Assembly: GCA_018262455.1 (NCBI GenBank)
Contig: JAGSPR010000054.1
Coordinates: 1-21,828, forward strand
DNA length: 21,828 bases
Reading direction: 5' to 3'
Origin: Deltaproteobacteria bacterium
GTDB lineage: Bacteria; Myxococcota; Polyangia; Haliangiales; Haliangiaceae
Numbering within the stretch: the stretch's first letter is position 1; each line of letters starts with the position of its first letter. Under the pieces are notes generated by a model. It was not told the origin of the DNA. It was given only the letters and a program-made list of their open reading frames with translations, and searched no databases. A program made the position numbers and the translations under genes. Below, in pieces: positions 6,220-13,876 of the stretch.

Positions 6220-7143
6220 TCAGCCGCGCGACTCCCCGCGTGGTCGGCGAGCCGGCGGCGCCTCCCGCGATCGGCCGAGCAGCTCGAGGAAGCGTGACGC
6301 TGCCGGGCTGCGCGACTTGCCGCGCAGCTCGACCAGGTGCAGCGCACGGCGGATCTCGAGATCGGCGAGCTCGATCGCCACCAGCGAGCCACTGACGAGC
6401 TCGAGCTCCACCGCCAGGCGCGACACGATCGCGACACCCAGTCGCGCCGCGACCGCACTCTTGACCGCTTCGGTGCTGCCGAGTGACATCACGGGCTCGA
6501 CGACGAGCCGCTTCTTCGCGAGCGCTGCTTCGATCACCTCGCGGGTGCCGGAGCCGCGCTCGCGCATCACGAACGGCAAGGCGACGAGCTCCTTGGCCGA
6601 CAGCGGTGCACGCGCGAGCACGCGATCACCGGGAGCGGTGATCGCGACCATGTCATCCTGGTCGAACACCTCGGTCTCGAGATCATCGTCGGTGACGAGG
6701 CCCTCGGTCAGCCCGAGCTCGACCACCTGCCGTCGCACGAAGTCGTGGACGACGGTCGTGTTGCCGATCTGGAGATCGAGGCGCAGCGCGGGATGCCGGC
6801 GCTGGAACGCGCCGAACACCCGCGGGACGAGGTAGCTCCCGATGGTCGTGCTCGCGCCGACGGAGAGTTGACCGCGCCGGACCCCGAGCAGCGCCGCGAG
6901 CTCGGCCTCCGCGGTGTGCTCGATGCCGAAGATCCGCGCCGCGTGTTCCGAGAGCGCGCGACCTGCCGCGGTGAGCCGGATCCCGCGGGGAAGTCGATCG
7001 ACGAGCAGCGCGCCCAGCGAGTCCTCGAGATCGCCGAGTTGCTTGGACACGGCGGGCTGGCTCACCTGGAGCGCACGGGCCGCCGCGGTGATGCTGCCCG
7101 CGACCGCCACGGCATGGAACACGCGAAGATGGTGGAGGTTCAT
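6220..7143 (-). CDS. LysR-family regulator of sulfur assimilation (CysL/CbbR-like)
   Basis: Encodes 307 residues. A winged helix-turn-helix lies at residues 3-60, with the recognition helix around SQPAVSKQLGDLE (28-40). A linker helix leads to a periplasmic-binding-protein-like effector domain from about 92. ASTTIGSYLVP (98-108), RERGSGTRE (194-202) and LGSTEAVK (221-228) are typical of the CysL/CbbR branch. In Bacillus subtilis, CysL activates the sulfite reductase operon. The gene ends 20 bp from cysK (convergent) and is divergent from the sulfite reductase operon across an A/T-rich gap, the classical arrangement for a LysR regulator of the adjacent operon. The effector cannot be read from sequence; O-acetylserine or a sulfur compound would be usual. 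Confidence 0.9.
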   Translation of the reverse strand: MNLHHLRVFHAVAVAGSITAAARALQVSQPAVSKQLGDLEDSLGALLVDRLPRGIRLTAAGRALSEHAARIFGIEHTAEAELAALLGVRRGQLSVGASTTIGSYLVPRVFGAFQRRHPALRLDLQIGNTTVVHDFVRRQVVELGLTEGLVTDDDLETEVFDQDDMVAITAPGDRVLARAPLSAKELVALPFVMRERGSGTREVIEAALAKKRLVVEPVMSLGSTEAVKSAVAARLGVAIVSRLAVELELVSGSLVAIELADLEIRRALHLVELRGKSRSPAASRFLELLGRSREAPPARRPRGESRG

Positions 7144-7250
7144 CGAGCTGACGAGGGAGCATATCGACTCCCGCTGCCATTCCTTTTGATTATGTGTAGC
7201 ATGCCAGTTAGGTCTTTTTCTTATTTCTCGTCTGGGCTTAGGATGTGGCT
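7144..7250. promoter_or_regulatory. A/T-rich divergent promoter region between lysR and the sulfite reductase operon
   Basis: From about 7178 to 7245 this is the most A/T-rich stretch of the window. A plausible plus-strand promoter is TTGATT (7186-7191), a 16-bp spacer, then TTAGGT (7208-7213). A minus-strand -10 for lysR is TATGCT (7163-7158). A dyad GGGAG-N8-CTCCC (7155-7172) overlaps the lysR -10 and could serve autoregulation. A second binding site for activation is expected but was not clearly seen. Confidence 0.6.
7155..7172. promoter_or_regulatory. Dyad GGGAG-N8-CTCCC, putative LysR autoregulatory site
   Basis: Perfect 5-bp arms at 7155-7159 and 7168-7172 sit 12-29 bp upstream of the lysR start. 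LysR proteins usually bind interrupted dyads at such positions. The match to a T-N11-A core is not exact, so the assignment rests on place and symmetry. Confidence 0.4.
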
Positions 7251-7556
7251 GTGCCTCCTGCGAACCACTGGGTCGTGACCGGAAAATTCACCGATGACGC
7301 GGCCAACGCGTGGCGACGCGCCGACGGCACCTGGTCCCGCAAGCTCGCGGAGGCCGGCCTGCTCGGCGACGAGGCCGCCGGCAAGGCGTTCGTGGCCAGC
7401 GCGGTCGCGCGCGAGCAACGCGAGATCTCCGATCCGTACGTCATCGAGGTCTACGCGGCGGGCGACACCATCGATCCGTTGACCGCGCGGGAACGCATCC
7501 GCGCGAACGGGCCCACCGTCCCCCTGCGCCGTCCTGACACCGGCATCTCACGCTGA
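7251..7556 (+). CDS. DUF2849 family protein of the sulfite reductase operon
   Basis: Encodes 101 residues from a GTG start. The C-terminal run RERIRANGPTV and the preceding DPYVIEVY match the DUF2849 family. That family is known mainly as a small protein encoded beside siroheme nitrite/sulfite reductases, and its biochemical role is unknown. There is no signal peptide or membrane segment; it is likely cytoplasmic. AGGA at 7240-7243 is 7 nt before the GTG at 7251. A GTG at 7245 is in frame but nearly touches that Shine-Dalgarno, so 7251 is preferred. It is the first gene of a tight operon, with 14 bp to the reductase. An accessory role in assembly of, or electron delivery to, the reductase is inference from gene order. 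Confidence 0.85.
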   Translation: MPPANHWVVTGKFTDDAANAWRRADGTWSRKLAEAGLLGDEAAGKAFVASAVAREQREISDPYVIEVYAAGDTIDPLTARERIRANGPTVPLRRPDTGISR

Positions 7557-7570
7557 CCGGAGCTTGACCC

Positions 7571-9259
7571 ATGTATCAGTATGACGACTACGACCGCCGC
7601 ATCATCACCGAGCGGGCGCACCAGTTCCGCGGGCAGGTCGCGCGGCGACTGACCGGCGAGATCACCGAGGAGGAGTTCAAGCCCCTGCGCCTGCAGAACG
7701 GGCTGTACATGCAGCTCCACGCCTACATGCTCCGGGTGGCGATCCCGTACGGCCTGCTCAGCTCGACGCAGGTCAGGAAGCTCGCGCACATCGCCCGCAC
7801 GTACGACCGCGGCTACGCCCACCTCACGACGCGCCAGAACGTCCAGTACAACTGGCCCAAGCTCGCGGACGTGCCGACGATTCTCGACGAGCTCGCGACC
7901 GTGGAGATGCACGCCGTCCAGACCAGCGGCAACTGCGTCCGGAACATCACCTCCGATCACTTCGCCGGCGTCGCGCCCGACGAGCTCGAGGATCCGCGCC
8001 CGTACTGCGAGATCCTGCGCCAGTGGTCGACGTTCCACCCGGAGTTCGCCCACCTGCCCCGCAAGTTCAAGATCGCGGTGACCGGCACGCCCGGCGACGA
8101 TCGGACGGCGGTCCGGTTCCATGACATCGGGCTCCGCCTGGTCGAGAACGCGGCCAAGGAGCACGGCTTCGAGGTGATCGTCGGCGGTGGGCTCGGCCGC
8201 ACGCCGCTGATCGGCGAGGTGATCCGCGAGTTCCTGCCGAAGCGGCATCTGCTGTCGTACATCGAGAGCATCCTGCGCGTGTACAACCTGTGCGGCCGCC
8301 GCGACAACAAGTTCAAGGCGCGCATCAAGATCCTGGTCTCGGCGCTGGGCGTCGACGAGTTTCGGCGCCGGGTGGAGGAGGACTGGGTGGCTTCGAGGAC
8401 CCCTGCCCTGGAGCTGCCCGAGGAGGAGGTCGCCCGGGTCAGCGCGTTCTTCGCGCCGCCGCCCTACGAGGCGTTGCCGGCGAGCAAGTCCCAGCTCGAG
8501 GGATTCGCGCTCGGACGCGATCGCGAGCTCGGCAACTGGGTGAAGAACAACGTCGCCGGCCACAAGGTGCCCGGCTACAGCGCGGTCGTCATCTCGGTGA
8601 AGATGCCCGGCGTGCCGCCGGGTGACGTCTCCGACACCCAGCTCGATTCGATCGCGGCGGTCGCCGACCGCTACTCGTTCGGCCACGTGGTGGTGACGCA
8701 CACGCAGAACCTGGTGCTGCCGGACGTCAAGACCTCCGAGCTGCCGCGCCTCCATGCCGAGCTCTGCGCGCTCGACCTCGGCAAGTCGAACGTGGGCAAG
8801 CTGACCGACGTCATCACCTGCCCGGGACTCGACTACTGCGACCTCGCCAACGCGCGCAGCATCCCGCTCAGCCTCGAGATCGCCGAGCGGTTCGATCGCA
8901 TCGACTACCTGAACGACATCGGCGACGTCAGCATCAAGATCAGCGGGTGCATCAACGCCTGCGGACACCACCACGTCGGCAACATCGGCATCCTCGGGAT
9001 CGACAAGCGTGGCGAGGAGTTCTACCAGCTCATGCTCGGCGGCAGCCCGGGCAACGATGCTTCGATCGGCAAGATCCTGGGCGCGGCCTTGGCCCAGGAC
9101 GAGATCGTCGACGCGATCGAGAAGGTGCTCGGCCGCTACCTCACCGTGCGCGACTCACCCGACGAGCGCTTCCTCGAGACCGTGCGCCGCGTCGGCTTCG
9201 AGCCGTTCAAGCAGGCGGTCTACGGCGAGGCCGCAACGTCCGCGCCGGCGGCGGAGTAA
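7571..9259 (+). CDS. cysI: Siroheme [4Fe-4S] sulfite (or nitrite) reductase hemoprotein
   Basis: Encodes 562 residues and catalyses six-electron reduction of sulfite to sulfide. Two ferredoxin-like half-domains are visible. TTRQN (86-90) and TSGNCVRNI (118-126) are siroheme-contacting motifs. The cluster ligands are Cys417 and Cys423 (CPGLDYC) and Cys460 and Cys464 (GCINACGHH). GGAG precedes the ATG by 8 nt. Neighbours DUF2849 and DUF934, plus APS reductase and cysteine synthase in the same locus, indicate sulfite rather than nitrite as the substrate. No flavoprotein subunit (CysJ) is encoded here, so electrons probably come from ferredoxin or from an unknown partner. The nitrite reductase family is closely similar and cannot be fully excluded by sequence alone. 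Confidence 0.93.
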   Translation: MYQYDDYDRRIITERAHQFRGQVARRLTGEITEEEFKPLRLQNGLYMQLHAYMLRVAIPYGLLSSTQVRKLAHIARTYDRGYAHLTTRQNVQYNWPKLADVPTILDELATVEMHAVQTSGNCVRNITSDHFAGVAPDELEDPRPYCEILRQWSTFHPEFAHLPRKFKIAVTGTPGDDRTAVRFHDIGLRLVENAAKEHGFEVIVGGGLGRTPLIGEVIREFLPKRHLLSYIESILRVYNLCGRRDNKFKARIKILVSALGVDEFRRRVEEDWVASRTPALELPEEEVARVSAFFAPPPYEALPASKSQLEGFALGRDRELGNWVKNNVAGHKVPGYSAVVISVKMPGVPPGDVSDTQLDSIAAVADRYSFGHVVVTHTQNLVLPDVKTSELPRLHAELCALDLGKSNVGKLTDVITCPGLDYCDLANARSIPLSLEIAERFDRIDYLNDIGDVSIKISGCINACGHHHVGNIGILGIDKRGEEFYQLMLGGSPGNDASIGKILGAALAQDEIVDAIEKVLGRYLTVRDSPDERFLETVRRVGFEPFKQAVYGEAATSAPAAE

Positions 9260-9262
9260 CCC

Positions 9263-9742
9263 ATGCAGATCATCCGCAAGCGAGCCATCACCGACGACGA
9301 CTTCGTGCACGTGCCCGACGGCGCCGCGCTGCCCGACACCGGCAAACCGATCGTGACGCTCGCGTACTATGTAGAGGCGCGCGACGCGCTGCTCGGACGC
9401 TACCCGTCGCTCGGAGTGCGCATCACGAGCGACAAGCTGCCGCTGGATATCCCCGAGCTGGGTCGGCTGGCGCTGGTCGCCATCGAGTTCCCCCGGTTCA
9501 CCGACGGCCGGGGCTACTCGATCGCGCGCCAGCTGCGCGACCGTCACGGCTTCACCGGTGAGATCCGGGCGGTGGGCTGGGTGCTGCGCGACCAGCTTTA
9601 TTACCTGGAGCGCTGCGGCTTCGACGCGTTCGAGCTGAAGCCCGGCAAGCCGCTCGAGAGCGCGCTCGAAGCGTTCGGCGAGTTCACGGTGACCTACCAG
9701 GCCGGCGTCGACGATCCGCGCCCGATCTACCGCCGCCGCTGA
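9263..9742 (+). CDS. DUF934 family protein of the sulfite reductase operon
   Basis: Encodes 159 residues. The conserved core VAIEFPRFTDGRGYS, followed by a GEIRAVG run and RDQLYYLERCGFDAFEL (residues about 73-125), identifies DUF934. Databases describe this family only as a putative oxidoreductase linked to sulfite reduction. The start lies 3 nt after the reductase stop, with GGAG 6 nt upstream, so it is co-translated. It has a single conserved Cys in ERCGF and no cluster-binding motif. The place of this family next to siroheme reductases in many alphaproteobacteria supports a shared function. Whether it is an assembly factor, an electron-transfer partner or a regulator is not known. Confidence 0.88.
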   Translation: MQIIRKRAITDDDFVHVPDGAALPDTGKPIVTLAYYVEARDALLGRYPSLGVRITSDKLPLDIPELGRLALVAIEFPRFTDGRGYSIARQLRDRHGFTGEIRAVGWVLRDQLYYLERCGFDAFELKPGKPLESALEAFGEFTVTYQAGVDDPRPIYRRR

Positions 9743-9809
9743 CCGTCCGTCCCGTCCGCTCCTGATGGCGCGAGCGCCGATTCACCTCGAACTGGCTCAT
9801 CGCATCGGC

Positions 9810-9815
9810 TAGCTT
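9810..9815 (+). promoter_or_regulatory. Putative -10 element TAGCTT, leaderless start
   Basis: TAGCTT ends 7 nt before the ATG at 9823. No Shine-Dalgarno and no clear -35 are present. It has the same spacing as at 133-138 and 17872-17877. Confidence 0.4.
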
Positions 9816-9822
9816 TCGCCAG

Positions 9823-10167
9823 ATGCGAATCCTGCTCGCCGGAATCCTGGCTCTGGCTGCGTTCGGTTCCTCGGTCCGTGCCGACAAGGCCGCGCCCATC
9901 GCGCGACCAGCCATCCAGGACCTGGGCAAGTGGGACTGTCACGGCTCGCCGACGACGACCGTGCTCGTCACACCCGGTGAGCACGTCTACGCGTGGCACG
10001 GAGAATGTAGCGGCGCCGAGGGCTTCGACATCGTGATCGAGCCCCAGCCCAAGCAGCTCGAGACCAGGATGTCGTACGACGCCAAGACCAAGGTGCTCGA
10101 GCTCCGAGTGCGCAACTCGGGGCCCTCGCTGACCGTCAAGCTGCACGTGTTCGTCGGCTTCGCCTGA
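9823..10167 (+). CDS. Hypothetical small secreted protein
   Basis: Encodes 114 residues, not recognised. Residues 1-20 are a clear signal peptide (Met-Arg-Ile-Leu-Leu core, cleavage after Val-Arg-Ala). The mature 94 residues alternate polar and hydrophobic in a beta-sandwich-like way. They contain two Cys, at 39 (KWDCHG) and 62 (GECSG), that could form a disulfide in the periplasm. The last 15 residues (LTVKLHVFVGF) look like a final beta-strand. It is a single gene 80 bp after the sulfur operon and 55 bp before the phosphoesterase, with its own putative -10 element. No function is proposed. Confidence 0.75.
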   Translation: MRILLAGILALAAFGSSVRADKAAPIARPAIQDLGKWDCHGSPTTTVLVTPGEHVYAWHGECSGAEGFDIVIEPQPKQLETRMSYDAKTKVLELRVRNSGPSLTVKLHVFVGFA

Positions 10168-10222
10168 GGGTCGGCGGCTGACAGGTGCTCGCCTCGCGCG
10201 CCCGGCGGGGCCATAGTCAGGC

Positions 10223-11389
10223 ATGTCCTGGACCGCGGCGCTTGTCGGCGTGGGCATGTTCGGGGCGATCGGCTACTACGAGTGGCGTCGGCTGGTGCAT
10301 GACACGCAGCTGCGCGGCAAGGCGCGGATCGCGGCAACCGTCGCGATCGGCGCGAGCGTGACCCCGATGGTCCTCGCCAACGTGCTCGGCCCGGGCGGCC
10401 CGCCGAACATCCAGGGACCGGCCGCGTGGCCCGCCTTCCTCGGCTGGACGCTGTTCGCGCTGACCTTCGTCGGGCTCGTGACCGTCGATGCCGTGCGGCT
10501 GTGCGTGTGGAGCGCACGAAGGATCGCTCGCTCGGCGCCGATGGATCCAGCGCGGCGCGCCGCGCTGGCGCGGCTCACGGGCGGCGCGGTGACGACCCTG
10601 GTCGTCGCGGAGATCGGCACCGGGATGGTCGCGGCGCTGCGCGATGCCCCGGTCGTGGACGTCCCGATCACGCTCGATCGGCTGCCTCGCGCGCTCGACG
10701 GCTTCACGATCGTGCAGCTGACCGATCTCCACGTCGGCGCGACGATCGGTCGCGAGCTCGTCACCAGCCTGGTCGCTCGCACCAACGCCCTCGCCCCCGA
10801 TCTGATCGTGCTGACCGGCGATCTCGTCGACGGCACGGTCGCCGAGCTGCGCGACGACCTCGCCCCACTCGGCGAGCTGCGCGCTCCGCACGGCGTCTAC
10901 TTCGTGACCGGAAACCACGAGTACTACGTCGGGGTCGAGGCGTGGATCGCGTACCTGACCTCGCTCGGGATCCGGGTGCTCCGCAACGAGCGCGTCGCGA
11001 TCACGCGGGGTGAGGCCGCGTTCGACCTCGCGGGGATCGACGACCACGAGGCGGCGAGCTACGCGCGCGGTCACGGCCCCGATCTGACCGCCGCGCTCGC
11101 CGGTCGCGATCGGCGCCGCGCCGTGGTGCTGCTCGCGCACCAGCCGCGTCAGGTGCGCGACGCCGCCCGTCACGATGTCGACCTCCAGCTGTCCGGCCAC
11201 ACCCACGGCGGCCAGGTCTGGCCCTGGCACTACCTCGTCGCGGCCCAGCAGGGCGGGCTGCTCGCCGGATGGTATCGCGAGGGGAAGACCCAGCTCTACG
11301 TCAGCCGCGGGGCCGGCTACTGGGGCCCGCCCGTCCGGTTCGGCGCACCCGCGGAGCTGACGCGCGTCATCCTGCGAGCCCCGGCGTGA
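10223..11389 (+). CDS. Membrane-anchored calcineurin-like metallophosphoesterase
   Basis: Encodes 388 residues. The N-terminal 140 residues hold about four hydrophobic segments (3-17, 37-55, 72-92, 120-138), followed by a soluble catalytic domain. Metal ligands are in order: Asp168-x-His170 (TDLH), Asp200 (GDLVD), Asn231-His232 (GNHE), His306 (AHQP), and His326 and His328 (GHTHGG). This pattern places it with the YkuE/YaeI-type phosphoesterases, which act on lipid or nucleotide phosphoesters at the membrane (YaeI: UDP-2,3-diacylglucosamine-like substrates). The substrate is not known. The catalytic domain probably faces the periplasm if the segments span an even number of times. It converges on the Lon-family gene with a 13-bp gap and ends in a 10-bp tandem duplication. 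Confidence 0.9.
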   Translation: MSWTAALVGVGMFGAIGYYEWRRLVHDTQLRGKARIAATVAIGASVTPMVLANVLGPGGPPNIQGPAAWPAFLGWTLFALTFVGLVTVDAVRLCVWSARRIARSAPMDPARRAALARLTGGAVTTLVVAEIGTGMVAALRDAPVVDVPITLDRLPRALDGFTIVQLTDLHVGATIGRELVTSLVARTNALAPDLIVLTGDLVDGTVAELRDDLAPLGELRAPHGVYFVTGNHEYYVGVEAWIAYLTSLGIRVLRNERVAITRGEAAFDLAGIDDHEAASYARGHGPDLTAALAGRDRRRAVVLLAHQPRQVRDAARHDVDLQLSGHTHGGQVWPWHYLVAAQQGGLLAGWYREGKTQLYVSRGAGYWGPPVRFGAPAELTRVILRAPA

Positions 11390-11400
11390 GCCGGCGTGAG
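11381..11400. repeat. Tandem 10-bp duplication CCGGCGTGAG x2 across a stop codon
   Basis: Two exact head-to-tail copies (11381-11390 and 11391-11400). The first carries the TGA stop of the metallophosphoesterase gene, and the second fills most of the 13-bp gap to the convergent Lon gene. It looks like a recent slippage duplication. Confidence 0.6.
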
Positions 11401-11402
11401 CC

Positions 11403-13802
11403 TCACCGACTCGGTGTGCCGACCGGCGCCCAGCGGGCGAGCGCGGCCTCGATCTGGGCGTTCGCGGTGCCGGCGGGGAACACGCCGTCGCGCCCGCGCT
11501 CGCCGGCTTCGCACCCGGTGAGCAGCGCGAGCGCGTCGTCGATCCGCTCGATCGCGTAGATCGCGAAGCGCCCGGCGGCCGCGGCCTCGACGACCTCTGG
11601 ACGCAGCATCAGGTGCTGCACGTTGGCGCGCGGCAGGATCACGCCCTGGTTCCCGGTCAGCCCGCGCCGGCGGCATAGCTCGAAGAAGCCCTCGACCTTG
11701 AGCGTGACCTCGCCGACCGCGAGCACCTCGCCGAGCTGACTCACCGCGCCGGTCACCGCGAGATCCTGGCGCAGCGGCAGGCTACCGATCGCCGACAGCA
11801 GCGCGCACAGCTCCGCGAGCGACGCCGAGTCGCCCTCGAGGATCCCCTGGCTCTGCTCGGCGCCGATCGATGCATGCAACGCGAGGGCGAGGTCGGGCAC
11901 GAAGTGCCCTGCGAGGTAGCCGGAGAGCATCAGCACGCCCTTGGCGTGGTGCGCGCCGGCGAGCCCGACCCGGCGCTCGATGTCGATGATGCCGGGCCGT
12001 CCGGCCCGGGCCCGCGCGGTGACGCGGAGGACCTGGCCGAACGCGTGATCGCCATCGTTGATGACCGACAGCCCGTTCGCCGCCCCGATCGCAGCACCTT
12101 CGGTGCGCGCGACCAGCGTCCCGTCGTCCGCGAGCCGACCGAACGTGCGCTCGAGCAGGCGCTGGCGATCCGCGCGCTCGCTGATCGCCAGCGCCACGTC
12201 CTCGGCGACGAGCTCGGTGTGGCCGACCGTGCGGCCGTGATAGCCGGCCAGGGCGATCAGGTCGCGCAGTCGCCCGAGGCGTGCCGACAGCCGATGCTGG
12301 TGGCCGACCTCGCGCGCGGCCTGCTCGATCAACGCGGCGACCGCGGCGGCGCGCAACGGCGGCACCCCGAGCTCGCGCGCGACCGCGGCGATGAACCGCG
12401 CCAGCGCCAGCTCGTTGGCCGGCGTGCGCTCGAGCGTATCCTCGAGCTCCACCTTGATCTTGAACAGATCGACGAACGCCTCGTCGGCCTCGAACAACGC
12501 GAGGTAGAGCTCGGGCGTGCCGACGAGCACGACCTTGGTGTCCAGCGGCGACGGCTCGGGGTGGAGGCTCCCGACCACCAGCCGTTCCTCGTGCTCCTCC
12601 TCGATCCGGATCTCGCCCCGGCGCAGCGCGCGCTTGAGGGCCGCCCAGGTCTCGCCGTCCTCGAGCAGCGTCGCCGCGTCGAGCAGCAGATACCCGCCGC
12701 GCGCGCGCTGCAGCGCGCCTGCCTTGAGCCCCGCGACGCTGGTCTCGAGCACGCCGAAGCTGGCCTTGCGATCGATGCGCCCGAACAGGTTCGCGTACGT
12801 CGGGTTCGGTTCCTCGATCACCGGTGCGCCGGTCTCCGCCGCGCGATCGACCACGATGTGCACCACGTAGCGAGCGAGCAGCGCCTGGCGCTCGGCCTGG
12901 AGTCGGGCGTGGCGCTCGGCCGGAGGTTCATCGTCCTCGTCGTCACGCGTGTCCTGCGCGAAGAAGCTCGCGGCCTCGGCCACCAGGTCGGCCTGGATCG
13001 CGTCGACGTGGCGCGCCAGCCGCCCGGTGAGCTCGCCGATGCTGGCGCGTGCCTCATCGGTGACCGTCCGCGCGACCGTGCGCGCGGTCTCGGCGATCAG
13101 CTGCTCGCGCTCGAGCTCGGCACCACGCTCGAGCGCGCGGAGCTGCGCGGCGGACGGCTCGAGCTCGGCCCGGAGCGCGCGGCCGCGCTCGTCGATCTCG
13201 GCGCGCCGCGCGGCGGGCAGCGCGGCGAACGCCTGCTCGTCGAGCGGCTTGCCATCGGGACCGGCGACCACGATGTCGAGCGCGGTATCGGCGACCTCGA
13301 GCCGGAACCCGGATTGACCGAGCCGAGCCTCGATGCCCGCGATCAGCTGGTCACGCTCGCGCGCCGCGCGCTCCGCGATCGCCCCCTCGCGCCTCCCGAA
13401 CACCTCGGTCTCGAACGCCACCGGCAGCCTGCGCGCGTAGTCGTTGACCAGGCGCTCGAGCTCGCCGCGGATCACGCGGCTGCGCCCGGGCGGCAGCTCG
13501 AGCGCGAGCGGGCGGTCCGGATCGTCGAAGTTGTGGACGTAGCAGAGATCGGGCGGGGTCGGCTCGGTCACCGCGCGGGCCGCGATCAGCCGCCGCACGA
13601 TCGAGTGCTTGCCGGTCTGGGGTTCGCCGACGACGAACAGGTTGTAGCCGACCACGCGCAGCGAGAGCCCGAGCTCGAGCGCACGGAGTGCCTGGGTCTG
13701 GCCGACGATCTCGTCGCGCGCCTCGACCTCGGCGGTGGTCGCGAACGGCAGCGTCGTGGGATCGCAGGGCGCGAACAACGCGGAGGGCGGCAGCGGCTTC
13801 AT
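11403..13802 (-). CDS. Lon-family ATP-dependent protease, YcbZ/LonH-like
   Basis: Encodes 799 residues. An N-terminal AAA-type region carries a Walker-A-like GEPQTGKHS (59-67). The usual Thr/Ser after GK is His here, so nucleotide binding may be altered. A long helical, charged middle segment (about 140-310) has an acidic stretch near 285-293. The C-terminal Lon protease domain has Ser659 in EGDSASLAEL and Lys702 in VTLKVEGF. The 43-residue spacing equals that of the Lon Ser-Lys dyad. This is the architecture of the soluble YcbZ family, not LonA or membrane LonB. The frame opens at a GTG at 13838, but the ATG at 13802 begins the conserved MKPLPP. No Shine-Dalgarno is apparent. It follows the carboxypeptidase gene on the same strand after 74 bp. 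Confidence 0.9.
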   Translation of the reverse strand: MKPLPPSALFAPCDPTTLPFATTAEVEARDEIVGQTQALRALELGLSLRVVGYNLFVVGEPQTGKHSIVRRLIAARAVTEPTPPDLCYVHNFDDPDRPLALELPPGRSRVIRGELERLVNDYARRLPVAFETEVFGRREGAIAERAARERDQLIAGIEARLGQSGFRLEVADTALDIVVAGPDGKPLDEQAFAALPAARRAEIDERGRALRAELEPSAAQLRALERGAELEREQLIAETARTVARTVTDEARASIGELTGRLARHVDAIQADLVAEAASFFAQDTRDDEDDEPPAERHARLQAERQALLARYVVHIVVDRAAETGAPVIEEPNPTYANLFGRIDRKASFGVLETSVAGLKAGALQRARGGYLLLDAATLLEDGETWAALKRALRRGEIRIEEEHEERLVVGSLHPEPSPLDTKVVLVGTPELYLALFEADEAFVDLFKIKVELEDTLERTPANELALARFIAAVARELGVPPLRAAAVAALIEQAAREVGHQHRLSARLGRLRDLIALAGYHGRTVGHTELVAEDVALAISERADRQRLLERTFGRLADDGTLVARTEGAAIGAANGLSVINDGDHAFGQVLRVTARARAGRPGIIDIERRVGLAGAHHAKGVLMLSGYLAGHFVPDLALALHASIGAEQSQGILEGDSASLAELCALLSAIGSLPLRQDLAVTGAVSQLGEVLAVGEVTLKVEGFFELCRRRGLTGNQGVILPRANVQHLMLRPEVVEAAAAGRFAIYAIERIDDALALLTGCEAGERGRDGVFPAGTANAQIEAALARWAPVGTPSR

Positions 13803-13876
13803 GCGGAGCGCAGTTGACCACGACCTCGCGCGCGCCACTGACCGCCGCCAGCGCCGATCTCGCGCTCAGTGCTCGA

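Noticed and set aside
7451..8974. Minus-strand open frame of about 507 codons opposite the sulfite reductase
   Set aside because: The plus strand has all siroheme and cluster ligands; the antisense product is Asp/Arg/Val-rich without motifs.
11874..13817. Plus-strand open frame of about 647 codons opposite the Lon-family gene
   Set aside because: Antisense shadow; the Lon frame has the Ser-Lys dyad and family-like start.
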